From Glycomyces amatae (GTDB lineage Bacteria > Actinomycetota > Actinomycetes > Mycobacteriales > Micromonosporaceae), in assembly GCF_020991375.1 (NCBI RefSeq), contig NZ_JAJLQZ010000001.1, positions 372,001 through 436,000 on the forward strand: DNA of 64,000 bases. Reading direction: 5' to 3'. Both the position numbers and the translations under genes were made by a program. Shown here in pieces: positions 7,383-14,546 of the stretch (its first letter is position 1; each line of letters opens with the position of its first letter). The notes under the pieces were generated by a model. It was not told where the DNA came from, did not search any database, and was given only the letters and a program-made list of their open reading frames with translations.

Positions 7383-8699
7383 TCAGCCGCTGTCCGCGGG
7401 AGGTTCGAAACCGGTCTCGAACCGCATGGCCTCGTCGCGGCTGGAAGGGACGGCCGCCACGGCAGCCTCGGTCCACCGCTCGTCCAAGCCGGCCCGCTCG
7501 GCGCAGTACCGCACCCAGGACGCCGTCACCTCCTTGAAGTACGGGACCTCCTGGTTCAGGTCGAACAGGAGCAGACTGCGGCTCCGCACCCGCCTGGGCG
7601 AGGCGCTGTACCGGGTCGGCGGGGCGGTGTCGGTGAGCCACTCCTGGATCACCGCGAAGGCGGTGCCGCCCGCCTCGTTCTCGTCGATCTCGGGGTGTTG
7701 TTCCATGAGGTAGTCCATGAACGGCTCGAAATCGGGTTCGACGTCGGTCGCGAACAGGTCGAGGGCGGCCGGGACCGGCGCGCCCCGCCGCTCCAGGTGC
7801 GCGACGAGGTCTTCGAGCCTGCGCTGCGCCTCGAAGTAGTGCGAGTAGATCGGGCGCTTGTGCAGTTCCCAGGCGATGTCCGCCGGGTCGGTCAGGTAGG
7901 CGAGGAACCACAGGTCCTCTCCACCGGCCACCGGCCGCAGTTCGGCGTCCCCGGCGCTCGCGCCGACGTGCCGCCGCCAGAACGCCAGGGCCTGTTCAGG
8001 ATCCGCTGCCTGAGCGGCATAAGTCGCGACGTTGTTCGCGCCCATCTCGACCGAGACCAGCAGGAGCCGTGGCTCCTCCAGGTCCTCGCCGCTGGTCTCG
8101 ACGACCACCGCGAACTGGTCCCCGTACGCGTCCTGTGCCGTCCAGGCGCGCCCGGTGGTCTCGGTGCGCTCGTTGAGCGTCAAGTCGAGTCCCGGCGGCC
8201 ATCCGTCCCGGTCGAGGGCCTTCCGCACCCGGCCGACCGCGGCCGCAGTCTGCTTTCCGACGCTCGACGGGGCGATGCCGCTGAGACCGAAGAGCAGGCA
8301 CGCCGGCCCGAGCCATGACTCCTCCCCTTCCTCGCGCAGTTTCAGCGACCGCATCGAAGCGGCCTTCGCCAAGTGCGCGAACCAGGGCACGAAACTATTA
8401 CCCGATGACAGGTCGCTTTCTCCGCGCCGCAGCATCACCTCGCCCACCCGGTTCCCTGCACGGGCCTCGAGGTCCTCGAACTCGCTCCCGTCGTACCAGT
8501 CCAGCCAGTCGCGCTCGGACTCGGCCAGGATCGCCTCGGTCTCCTCGGCGAACCACGGCTCATGGAGCGGTCGGGGATTGAACAGGGAGAAGCTCCCGAT
8601 CACGCGAGGGCGCGACCCGACTTCGACGCGGTCCGCGGCCGGGTGCTTCACGGCCTTCTTGCGCTGCTTTTTCGGCTTACGACGCTTCGACACCGGCAT
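7383..8699 (-). CDS. Hypothetical cytoplasmic protein with Lys/Arg-rich N-terminus
   Basis: 438 residues from ATG 8699. The first 20 residues are a strongly basic stretch (KRRKPKKQRKK) that could bind nucleic acid or be a flexible tail. The rest is an acidic globular protein with many Trp and Tyr, and no signal peptide, membrane span or recognised catalytic motif. I do not recognise the family. It lies between the EYYEF-type gene and a scarred T7SS cassette, 135 bases upstream of the former in the same direction, with a terminator between them, so the two are probably separate transcripts. Confidence 0.65.
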   Translation of the reverse strand: MPVSKRRKPKKQRKKAVKHPAADRVEVGSRPRVIGSFSLFNPRPLHEPWFAEETEAILAESERDWLDWYDGSEFEDLEARAGNRVGEVMLRRGESDLSSGNSFVPWFAHLAKAASMRSLKLREEGEESWLGPACLLFGLSGIAPSSVGKQTAAAVGRVRKALDRDGWPPGLDLTLNERTETTGRAWTAQDAYGDQFAVVVETSGEDLEEPRLLLVSVEMGANNVATYAAQAADPEQALAFWRRHVGASAGDAELRPVAGGEDLWFLAYLTDPADIAWELHKRPIYSHYFEAQRRLEDLVAHLERRGAPVPAALDLFATDVEPDFEPFMDYLMEQHPEIDENEAGGTAFAVIQEWLTDTAPPTRYSASPRRVRSRSLLLFDLNQEVPYFKEVTASWVRYCAERAGLDERWTEAAVAAVPSSRDEAMRFETGFEPPADSG

Positions 8700-8901
8700 G
8701 GCCTGCTCCTCAGTCGACTAAGGGGTGCTGCCTCGGGTTTGCGGAGCAACGCCCCGACCCGGCGGGAAAGGTCCTCGATCACGCTTCCCACGGGTCCTGA
8801 CCCTATCTGCACCGGACGCTCGCCATGAGCATCGACGCCTTCGCCACCGCCTGTGAATCTCCGCGCGAACCGACAACGGCCGCGGAATGCGGCGGCCTGC
8901 T

Positions 8902-9280
8902 TCACGGCTGAGCCTCCCGGAACCTGAGGCGGCGAAGACGACATCGTGGCGAGCTCGGAGCTAAGCCGCCGGTAGCCCGTCGTCGATCCCCAGTCCCGGC
9001 GGACGACGATGCCGAAGCGGCGTCGGTATCCCGGTAGAGGTCGGCCGACTTGTTCAGAGCCGCCACATGGGTCTCCAGGTTGTGCTTGTCCTGGTCGAGC
9101 AACTCATCGATGTCGCCGTGCTTCTCTTCCAGGAGTGGCGCGATCCAGGCGCACCGCGGTCCGAACGCATCCTCCGCCTGGGTGATCGCGGCAGACGCCG
9201 AACGCACGGACTCGAAGCGTTCGATCAAGCGGTTGATATTGGCGATGTGGGCGCCGACGTCACGCTCGACCCCAAGATCG
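8902..9280 (-). pseudogene. Broken EspC-like T7SS protein gene
   Basis: On the minus strand this segment encodes a stretch aligned with the intact EspC-like protein at 12210-12527: GAHIANINRLIERFESVRSA, then AFGPRCAWIAPLLEEKH, then LETHVAALNKSADLYRDTD, against RAHASNLEQFKARFEALKSA, AYGQLCGWISGLLEERH and AVESMRAAADAYEESD. The N-terminal start and promoter are missing, because around 9270 the sequence passes into the tail of another gene on the opposite strand. The C-terminus has drifted into Arg/Pro-rich sequence ending at 8902. It is therefore a remnant from an inversion or deletion. The exact junction could lie 20 bases either side. Confidence 0.65.
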
Positions 9281-9468
9281 AGACGATCCCCGGCAGCGCA
9301 GTGGTGCGGGGTCTGATCGCGAACATGGTCACGGGCATCGAGAGCGCCGCTGCGGATGCCTTGACATTGAGAACCGACTACAAGACCACACTCGACCTCC
9401 GACTCACCAATAACATGAACGACATCGCCGACCCGAAGACGGTTCCCGGCTCCGGTTACTACAGCTAA
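9270..9468 (+). pseudogene. C-terminal remnant of a lost cassette gene
   Basis: The plus-strand frame ending at TAA 9466-9468 encodes a clean helical tail (RGLIANMVTGIESAAADAL, then NNMNDIADPKTVPGSGYYS). Upstream of about 9270 the same frame is antisense to the broken EspC-like gene, so the 5' part of this gene has been lost. It stops nine bases before the lipoprotein gene at 9478, the spacing of an operon. It is therefore likely the end of the WXG-type substrate that used to be partnered with that lipoprotein. Confidence 0.5.
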
Positions 9469-9477
9469 GGGATCGCC

Positions 9478-10203
9478 ATGAAGACCAGACTCCTCGTAGC
9501 GCTGCTGTTCCTGGCACCGGGACTGCTCACGGGATGCACCGGCGACGCCGATCCGAACGATCCCGCGACCAGCGAGTCGGACGACCCGACGTCGCCGAGT
9601 CCGCCTCCCCGGCAGGACTTCACCGATGAGGCCGCGCAACTGCTCGCGTGGGCCGACGCCTGCGACGTGCTGGACCTCGCCCCGGTCATGGAGCTGTTCC
9701 CCGACCTCACCCACGCCGACACCCTTGCGGCCACAGGCCAGGACAATGGTCTCGGCGGCCTGACGAACCTCTGCGAGGAGACCATGCTGAACTCAGCCGG
9801 CTCCGCGCGCGTCGAAGCCGGCGTCACGGTGTTCGACGACAACGTGAAGGCCTTCGACCACTATCACGACGTGACGTCATCGACGCAAGTCGCAGAAGCC
9901 GATGGAGGATCAAGCGAACTGGTTGCTCCTGTCGAATGGCAGGAAGGGCTTGTCCTGACCCGAGAGATCGTGACCAGCGGCACTGAGAAGCGGAACATCG
10001 TCACCGTGCTGCTTCTCGGCGATTTCTACGTTGTCGGCCTGTCGGTGGACGTTCACCCCGGCGACCTCTACGGCTCCGGCTGCGAGTCGACGAACGCAGA
10101 ACACTGCCCTGAGTCCGCTGCACAGCTGGCCGAATACTTCGCGGACAGCGGCTACCTCGATCTACTGCACGCGAACATCGAAGCCACACTCGCGGGTCAT
10201 TGA
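9478..10203 (+). CDS. Secreted lipoprotein, DUF3558-like, associated with T7SS cassette
   Basis: 241 residues from ATG 9478, with AAGGGA nine bases upstream. The signal peptide is classical (MKTRLLVALLF...) with lipobox Leu-Thr-Gly-Cys and lipidated Cys20, followed by a 25-residue Ser/Pro/Asp linker. The mature domain has paired cysteines near 62, 98, 201 and 210. The ACDVLDLAPVMELFPDL helix and the C-terminal SGYLDLLHANIEATL helix resemble parts of the anchored protein at 578-1294. It follows the remnant of a cassette gene by nine bases. From family knowledge these are surface lipoproteins of unknown function. An accessory role for the neighbouring secreted protein is inferred. Confidence 0.7.
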   Translation: MKTRLLVALLFLAPGLLTGCTGDADPNDPATSESDDPTSPSPPPRQDFTDEAAQLLAWADACDVLDLAPVMELFPDLTHADTLAATGQDNGLGGLTNLCEETMLNSAGSARVEAGVTVFDDNVKAFDHYHDVTSSTQVAEADGGSSELVAPVEWQEGLVLTREIVTSGTEKRNIVTVLLLGDFYVVGLSVDVHPGDLYGSGCESTNAEHCPESAAQLAEYFADSGYLDLLHANIEATLAGH

Positions 10204-10254
10204 GCTTCTTTCGTCAAGGGTTTCGATCGAGGTTGGTCGATGTCCATGGTCTGT

Positions 10255-10509
10255 CTACCGTTGTTCGTTGACGTGCAGGGCGAGGGCGGCCTGGCCGACG
10301 AGGGCTGGGCGGCGGCGGGCGCGGCGGAAGATCGTCCAGGTCTCGAGGACCGAGAAGCCGCGCTCGGCCAGGGCGCGGGTGGCGTTCACGACCCGGTTGT
10401 GTTCGCGTTGCCCGTCGGTGGGTCCAGAGCGTTTGCCCTGATGCGGGACGGGGACGCCGGAGCCGGCGCCGCAGGCGGACCGGAGACTGCGTCCCGCGGT
10501 CAGGGCCAC
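10255..10509 (-). mobile_element. C-terminal fragment of an IS5-type DDE transposase
   Basis: An 84-codon minus-strand frame carries the pattern KRSGPTDGQREHNRVVNATR, then ALAERGFSVLETWTIFRRARRRP and a closing helix. This is the end of actinobacterial DDE_Tnp_4/IS5-type transposases (the family's 'Q-R-x-x-N-R-x-x-x-x-x-R-x-x-x-E-R...L-K-x-W-R-I-L-R' stretch), from recall. The N-terminal DNA-binding part and most of the DDE core are absent and no terminal inverted repeats are visible, so it is a dead fragment. Its place beside the inversion scar suggests this element took part in the rearrangements. Confidence 0.6.
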
Positions 10510-10515
10510 CGCCGG

Positions 10516-10746
10516 TCAAGCTGCATACGTGTAGTGGTGCGGCCACTCCCCGTCCCTGCGCTTTCCCCTGAAGATCGCCCGCAGCGCGATCTTGGCGTCG
10601 CCCGCCAGGGAGTCCTCGTCCACAGGGGTGCTGGACCGCTTCTCAATGGTGACCGTGCCGGAGAGCTCGTCAGGGCCGTCGCCGTAGCGGTAGGTCACGG
10701 TCTCGTCGTCCTCTGACGTCTTCAGGACGAACATGCTCAATGCCAT
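10516..10746 (-). CDS. Small acidic protein, possible immunity factor
   Basis: 76 residues from ATG 10746, preceded by AGGGGAG at a seven-base spacing, which makes the start convincing. It begins 13 bases after the stop of the putative toxin-domain gene, so it is the last gene of the leftward cassette. The sequence is soluble, beta-rich looking (MFVLKTSEDDETVTYRYGDG) and acidic, with a basic centre. There is no signal peptide. A soluble acidic protein encoded just after a T7SS toxin domain is the usual arrangement for immunity proteins, but no family is recognised. A transposase fragment starts six bases downstream of its stop. Confidence 0.5.
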   Translation of the reverse strand: MALSMFVLKTSEDDETVTYRYGDGPDELSGTVTIEKRSSTPVDEDSLAGDAKIALRAIFRGKRRDGEWPHHYTYAA

Positions 10747-10759
10747 CGACAGGCTCCCC

Positions 10760-11497
10760 TCAACTTCCGCTATTGGGTGCGGTGTAGTCCTCGCGCGTGA
10801 ACGGTATGTTCCCGTTGTTCACGTACTGCTCCCAGTTCGACGCCTGGTTGGCGGCCTCGTGGGCCTCAGCGTACTCGGCCCCCGGGTTGTTCTGGAAATA
10901 CTGGGCTTCGGCGACCTCGTGGTGCAGCAAGGCGAGGTCGCTCTCGTGCGGCGGCGAGGGCTCGCCGGTGCGCAGGCGGTTCCACGCGGCGGCGATGTCC
11001 GCGTCCTCGTCGAAGCGGGAATGTCTGAGGGTGCCGTCATAGCGGTCGCGGATCGGGTGCTCGTCCCTCATGACGTTGTTCTTGGCGGCCAGCACGTCCT
11101 CACGGGAGAGGCCGGTGTTCTCCGCGATGGCGTCCACGTCGTCGTCGTTCTGCCGGAAGTGCTCGTACGCTTCCGCGGCCCACTTGTCCTGGCCTTCGTA
11201 GTCGTTCGCTCTGGGGCGGACCGCTCCGCCCGTGTACCTGTCGTCGGGACCGAGGGGCCTCGGGCTGGTGTCCATCTGGCCGCCGGTGGCCCTGCCCAGC
11301 CGGAACTCGCCGTCGACGGCGTCCTGGGCGCTGCTCGTCCCCTGGCTCGCGTCGATGTCGCCGTGGCGCTGCGATGGCCGGCTCGTACCGCTGTCGCCGC
11401 CGTCTCCCGGGCGGCTGGTCGAACTGTCGCCGTCGCCGCCTCGCCGCAGTGCGAGGCCGACGCCCAGAATCAGCAGGAGTTTGAGGATTCGTCGCAT
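10760..11497 (-). CDS. Putative toxin-domain protein with N-terminal membrane anchor
   Basis: 245 residues from ATG 11497, which lies nine bases beyond the upstream stop. A hydrophobic N-terminus (RRILKLLLILGVGLAL) is followed by an 80-residue Ser/Gly/Asp-rich linker. The C-terminal domain has, in order, DKWAAEAYEHFRQ, an Ala-Lys-Asn-Asn-Val-Met helix, a FDEDADIAAAWNRL helix and LALLHHEVAEAQYFQ, followed by EYAEAHEAANQASNWEQYV. This order recalls a C-terminal domain of RHS/WXG polymorphic toxins (helix, AW-RL, HE-xx-E, Y-x-AH, NWE). Whether the His-Glu pair is catalytic is not known. In the cassette at 3798 the equivalent domain would be fused to the WXG part. The 76-residue protein downstream is the candidate immunity partner. 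Confidence 0.55.
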   Translation of the reverse strand: MRRILKLLLILGVGLALRRGGDGDSSTSRPGDGGDSGTSRPSQRHGDIDASQGTSSAQDAVDGEFRLGRATGGQMDTSPRPLGPDDRYTGGAVRPRANDYEGQDKWAAEAYEHFRQNDDDVDAIAENTGLSREDVLAAKNNVMRDEHPIRDRYDGTLRHSRFDEDADIAAAWNRLRTGEPSPPHESDLALLHHEVAEAQYFQNNPGAEYAEAHEAANQASNWEQYVNNGNIPFTREDYTAPNSGS

Positions 11498-11505
11498 GCC
11501 GGCCT

Positions 11506-12204
11506 TCAGTCGTTGAGGAGCTTGGAGAGCGCTTCGAGGCTGGTGATCAGCGAGGAGATGAGCTCCATGATGATGCCGATCCACTTGACCACGGCTGCCA
11601 CGATCTGGGCGGCGATCACCGGGATGGTGACCACGAAGATCGCCTCGACCGCCCAGACGACCACGTGTGCGACCAGGTCCGCGATCAGATCGCGGACGAG
11701 GTCGCGGGTCATCTGCACCAGCGCCCCGGCGCCCTCGGTGGCCGAGCCGATCGCCGAGGCGACCGCGCCCAGGCCGCCGATGCCCTCGACGTTGTGGCCC
11801 ATCATGTTGTAGTAGGCGTTCGAGGCCTCGCCCACCCATTCGTCGACGTCGCCGTCGACCGAAGCCCCGAGGTCGCCGGCCATCGCGAACAGCTCCTCGG
11901 ACATGTTGAACCAGGTCTGCGCATGCGACATGACCACATCCGGTTTGCCGGTCAACCAGTCGAGCATCTCCCGTAGCGGCTCGAAGTACTCCATGGCCCA
12001 GCCCAGACCGTTGGCCAGGAGCGCGCTGAACGGGTCCATGACCGTTCCCACCGCTTCGAGCCCGAGTCCGACGCCCGCGAGCGTCCCCGATACCCAGTTG
12101 CCGCTCTGGATCGCGGTGACCAGGCCCTCGATGCCGTCGGCCAGACTGGAGCCGGTCCACGGCTGGCGGGTCGACTGGACGTCGGCGATCAGTGAGTCGT
12201 TCAT
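11506..12204 (-). CDS. WXG-motif T7SS substrate-like protein
   Basis: 232 residues from ATG 12204, five bases after the upstream stop. The plan matches the first part of the protein at 3798-4862: an MNDSLIAD opening, a helical region around FSALLANGLGWAMEYFEPL, a Trp-Val-Gly turn in VDEWVGEASNAYYN near residue 121, then a long hydrophobic segment (about 160-215). It ends soon after that segment, so it lacks a C-terminal effector domain. That domain is probably supplied by the following gene. Such split arrangements are known among LXG/WXG systems. The product should be secreted as a hetero-oligomer with the EspC-like protein upstream. Confidence 0.65.
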   Translation of the reverse strand: MNDSLIADVQSTRQPWTGSSLADGIEGLVTAIQSGNWVSGTLAGVGLGLEAVGTVMDPFSALLANGLGWAMEYFEPLREMLDWLTGKPDVVMSHAQTWFNMSEELFAMAGDLGASVDGDVDEWVGEASNAYYNMMGHNVEGIGGLGAVASAIGSATEGAGALVQMTRDLVRDLIADLVAHVVVWAVEAIFVVTIPVIAAQIVAAVVKWIGIIMELISSLITSLEALSKLLND

Positions 12205-12209
12205 CGCCC

Positions 12210-12527
12210 CTACCCGCCCAGCTCGGCGGTGAGGTCGTCGAAGCTGAGCGAGGCGTCGCTGTCCGACTCCTCATAGGCGTCTGCCGCCGCTCGCATGCTC
12301 TCGACCGCCAGGCCGATGTTCTCCTCCACATAGGCCATCAAGCCGTCTTGCCGCTGATGGCGCTCCTCCAGGAGGCCCGAGATCCATCCGCACAGCTGCC
12401 CGTAGGCCTCGTCGTCCTGCGCGATATGGGAACTGGCGGACTTGAGCGCCTCGAACCGGGCCTTGAACTGCTCGAGGTTGCTCGCATGGGCCCGCAGCTG
12501 CTCGGGATCGACGATATAGCCGGTCAT
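12210..12527 (-). CDS. EspC-like small T7SS-associated protein
   Basis: 105 residues from ATG 12527, directly following the TAG of the YbaB-like gene. The opening GYIVDPEQLRAHASNLEQF is the 'V-D-P-x-x-L-x-x-H-A' start of the DUF2580/EspC family. A central Gly-Trp turn (QLCGWISGLL) separates two helices, and the C-terminus is acidic. It is the intact counterpart of the broken gene at 8902-9280 and the positional equivalent of the protein at 3475-3801. From family knowledge such proteins are co-secreted with larger WXG/PPE-type partners, and the downstream 232-residue gene is the natural partner. Confidence 0.7.
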   Translation of the reverse strand: MTGYIVDPEQLRAHASNLEQFKARFEALKSASSHIAQDDEAYGQLCGWISGLLEERHQRQDGLMAYVEENIGLAVESMRAAADAYEESDSDASLSFDDLTAELGG

Positions 12528-12926
12528 CTACCGCTGCCCTTCCTGCTCCGCCGCACCGCCGAGCTGGTGCCGCAGCCCGGACACGAACGCCTGGCCTGCC
12601 GGTGAGTCGGCGCCGACGGTCGAGGCGACGAGTTCCTGCGAGAGCCCGGCCAGCTTGACCTTCGCGGCCCGGATCGCCTCCAGCACCGCCCTGGCCGCCT
12701 CCTCCTCGGGGACTCGCTTGATGCGTGAGCTGAACACCAGGTCCACCGGGCTGCCGGTGTGGTCGAGGGTCACCTCCGCGAGCTCGTCGGCGTCGGTGGC
12801 CTTCACCCGCAGCCGCTGCACCTGAGCTGCCAGAGCCTGCGTGTTCTCGGCCATCCGTTCGGTGCGCTCCTTCCAGTCCGCGAGCCTCGCCCGCGCCGAG
12901 GCGGGGTCGATCGGTGGAAAGTCCAT
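12528..12926 (-). CDS. YbaB/EbfC-like protein, first gene of the leftward T7SS cassette
   Basis: 132 residues from ATG 12926, chosen because of a GGAGG four bases upstream. The longer frame to 12977 has no such site. An N-terminal amphipathic helix (about residues 12-42) leads to a beta-rich segment (VTLDHTGSPVDLVFSS) and a C-terminal helix (EEAARAVLEAIRAAKVK). This is the fold order of YbaB/EbfC nucleoid proteins. In actinobacteria YbaB-like genes commonly head ESX substrate cassettes. The gene abuts the EspC-like gene without a gap. Its tail is recognisable in the scarred gene at 3053-3475, which shows that both cassettes shared the same first gene. Confidence 0.7.
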   Translation of the reverse strand: MDFPPIDPASARARLADWKERTERMAENTQALAAQVQRLRVKATDADELAEVTLDHTGSPVDLVFSSRIKRVPEEEAARAVLEAIRAAKVKLAGLSQELVASTVGADSPAGQAFVSGLRHQLGGAAEQEGQR

Positions 12927-13187
12927 CAAGCCTCCAGGCAGTCCTCGAACGGCCGCGGCACCGGAGCACGTCGTCATCCGGCGTCAGCCGAATATTGATG
13001 TTACGAGAAGAACGCAAACCGCTACGGGCCCAGGGTGGTCGGAGCCGGGATTCCTGAAGGCCGCGCGGCCCGCCGGCCGCATGCCCGACACGACGTCGAT
13101 TCCAGTGCTGCATCGACGATGCGCTGAAGAACGCCGACATCCCGGCACGGGTGGTCGGTGAGCGGCGATCTTCGACACCGGCGCGGA

Positions 13188-13218
13188 GTCCGGCAGGACA
13201 CGGGGGCTCCTGCCGGAC
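13188..13218 (-). terminator. Terminator hairpin after the LppU-like gene
   Basis: A perfect 11-base stem (13188-13198 with 13208-13218) with a nine-base loop lies eight bases beyond the stop at 13227. There is no long U-run. The rest of 12927-13226 holds no gene that I can recognise. Confidence 0.55.
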
Positions 13219-13226
13219 CCGCCGGG

Positions 13227-14384
13227 CTACAGATATCCCCAGCAGATCGTGTAGGAGAGTTCGGGGAAGTCCGGGACCTCCTCGTAGGCCCAGCCCCAGC
13301 CGTTGCACCAGCTCTCGCCGTCGACGATCTCGTTGGTGCGCCCGGTGACGTAGATGTTGCCGTCGCCGCAGTCGGACACGAACTCGAAGTAGGTGTAGTC
13401 GGAGTTCATGGACATGCAGTCGTCGATCTCGGCGTACCCGGCGTCGCCGCTGGCGTACATCATCTGGAGGCACAGCGTGGTGTCCAGGTAGGACTCGCCG
13501 GTGGAGTAGCCGACCCCGTAGATGTAGTAGGTCGACTCGGTGCACGCGCTGATGCTGGACTCGCCTTGCAGCCGTTCGATGACCTTGAACGCGCCGTCCT
13601 GGCAGTCGATGACGTTCCACGGGCTGCCCGAGGCGGAGGTGCCGTAGACGCAGTCGCCGACCTGGGCGTGGTACGCGTCGTCGCCGGCGATCACGTTGTA
13701 GCTCAGGCAGAGCACACGAGTGGCCCCTGTGGAGGAGACGGCGAGGTCGACGGTGGTCATCCCGTCGCACGACGAGAGGTCGGTGGTGCCTTCGACGATG
13801 TCGACCGTCTCGAAGGCCCCGGCCCCGCAGGCGGCCGTCTCCAGCTCCGGGGTGGTCTCGCCGCCGTAGTTGTAGAAGCAGTCGCCGACCAGGGCGTCCG
13901 CCACCGGGTCCGCCGCAGCGGTCTCGGTCGGGTCGGAGCCGGAGGCGTCGCTCCAGGTGTCGCCGGTGTCCGAGACGGCGCTGCTCGGTGTTTCGGAGCG
14001 GTCCAGGGAGAAGACGAGCCCGGCGACCCCCAGGCCGACCACCAGCACCGCCCCGAGGACGATCCCGATCCAGCCGGCGGCCGGTATCCCCGAACCCGAC
14101 GGGGGCATGACCGCGTACTGCGGCGGCATCCCGGGGGCGCCGCCCTGGTAGGGGGCCGGGTAGGGCCCCTGCCCGGGCGGGACCGGCGGCGGGTACCCGA
14201 TGTTGTGGGTCGTCTCCGGGGTCGGGACGTATCCCGGGCCGGGAGCCGGGTTCATGCCGTGGCCCGGGTCGGAGTACGCCGGGGTGTGGCCCGGTACGTA
14301 GCCGGGGCCCGCGGGCGAGCCGTTCGGACCGTGGTTCGCAGGCCCGCCCGGGTTGTCGGGGTCGTAGGAGGCATAGGGGTCCAT
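13227..14384 (-). CDS. Membrane protein with Pro/Gly-rich tail and Cys-rich outside domain (LppU-like)
   Basis: 385 residues from ATG 14384. Residues 1-100 are a Pro/Gly/Tyr-rich cytoplasmic tail with degenerate GPGYVP-type repeats. A single membrane span follows (about 103-125), then a Ser/Thr/Asp linker. The outside domain (about 160-385) has regularly spaced cysteines in two or three similar modules: VGDCFYNYG, VGDCVYGTS, IDDCMSMNSDY, each followed 15-20 residues later by a Cys. This is the plan I recall for LppU/SCO3897-type and septum-formation-domain proteins of actinomycetes. The function is unknown; binding at the cell surface is inferred. It is divergent from the SNF2 gene, with 160 bases between. 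Confidence 0.6.
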   Translation of the reverse strand: MDPYASYDPDNPGGPANHGPNGSPAGPGYVPGHTPAYSDPGHGMNPAPGPGYVPTPETTHNIGYPPPVPPGQGPYPAPYQGGAPGMPPQYAVMPPSGSGIPAAGWIGIVLGAVLVVGLGVAGLVFSLDRSETPSSAVSDTGDTWSDASGSDPTETAAADPVADALVGDCFYNYGGETTPELETAACGAGAFETVDIVEGTTDLSSCDGMTTVDLAVSSTGATRVLCLSYNVIAGDDAYHAQVGDCVYGTSASGSPWNVIDCQDGAFKVIERLQGESSISACTESTYYIYGVGYSTGESYLDTTLCLQMMYASGDAGYAEIDDCMSMNSDYTYFEFVSDCGDGNIYVTGRTNEIVDGESWCNGWGWAYEEVPDFPELSYTICWGYL

Positions 14385-14512
14385 GAGGCGATTTTGACAG
14401 GTCTGCGCAACCGCTCGACGACGATCGCGATGAGCGCGCGGTCCGCCTCGACACCGCTGGAGCGGCGCGTCAGGATCTCGGGCGGGCCCGGGCAGGGCGC
14501 CGCCCCGGCCAA

Positions 14513-14518
14513 TACAAT
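14513..14518 (+). promoter_or_regulatory. Likely -10 element of the SNF2 gene
   Basis: TACAAT lies 29 bases before ATG 14547 in an otherwise very GC-rich intergenic stretch. No convincing -35 is visible. Confidence 0.4.
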
Positions 14519-14546
14519 GGGTCCCCTCCCGACCCCAGGAGCCCCC

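Noticed and set aside
8902-9714. 270-residue minus-strand gene extending over the lipoprotein start
   Set aside because: Beyond about 9280 it is antisense to the plus-strand tail and to the lipoprotein signal peptide at 9478; only the 3' part resembles a known protein.
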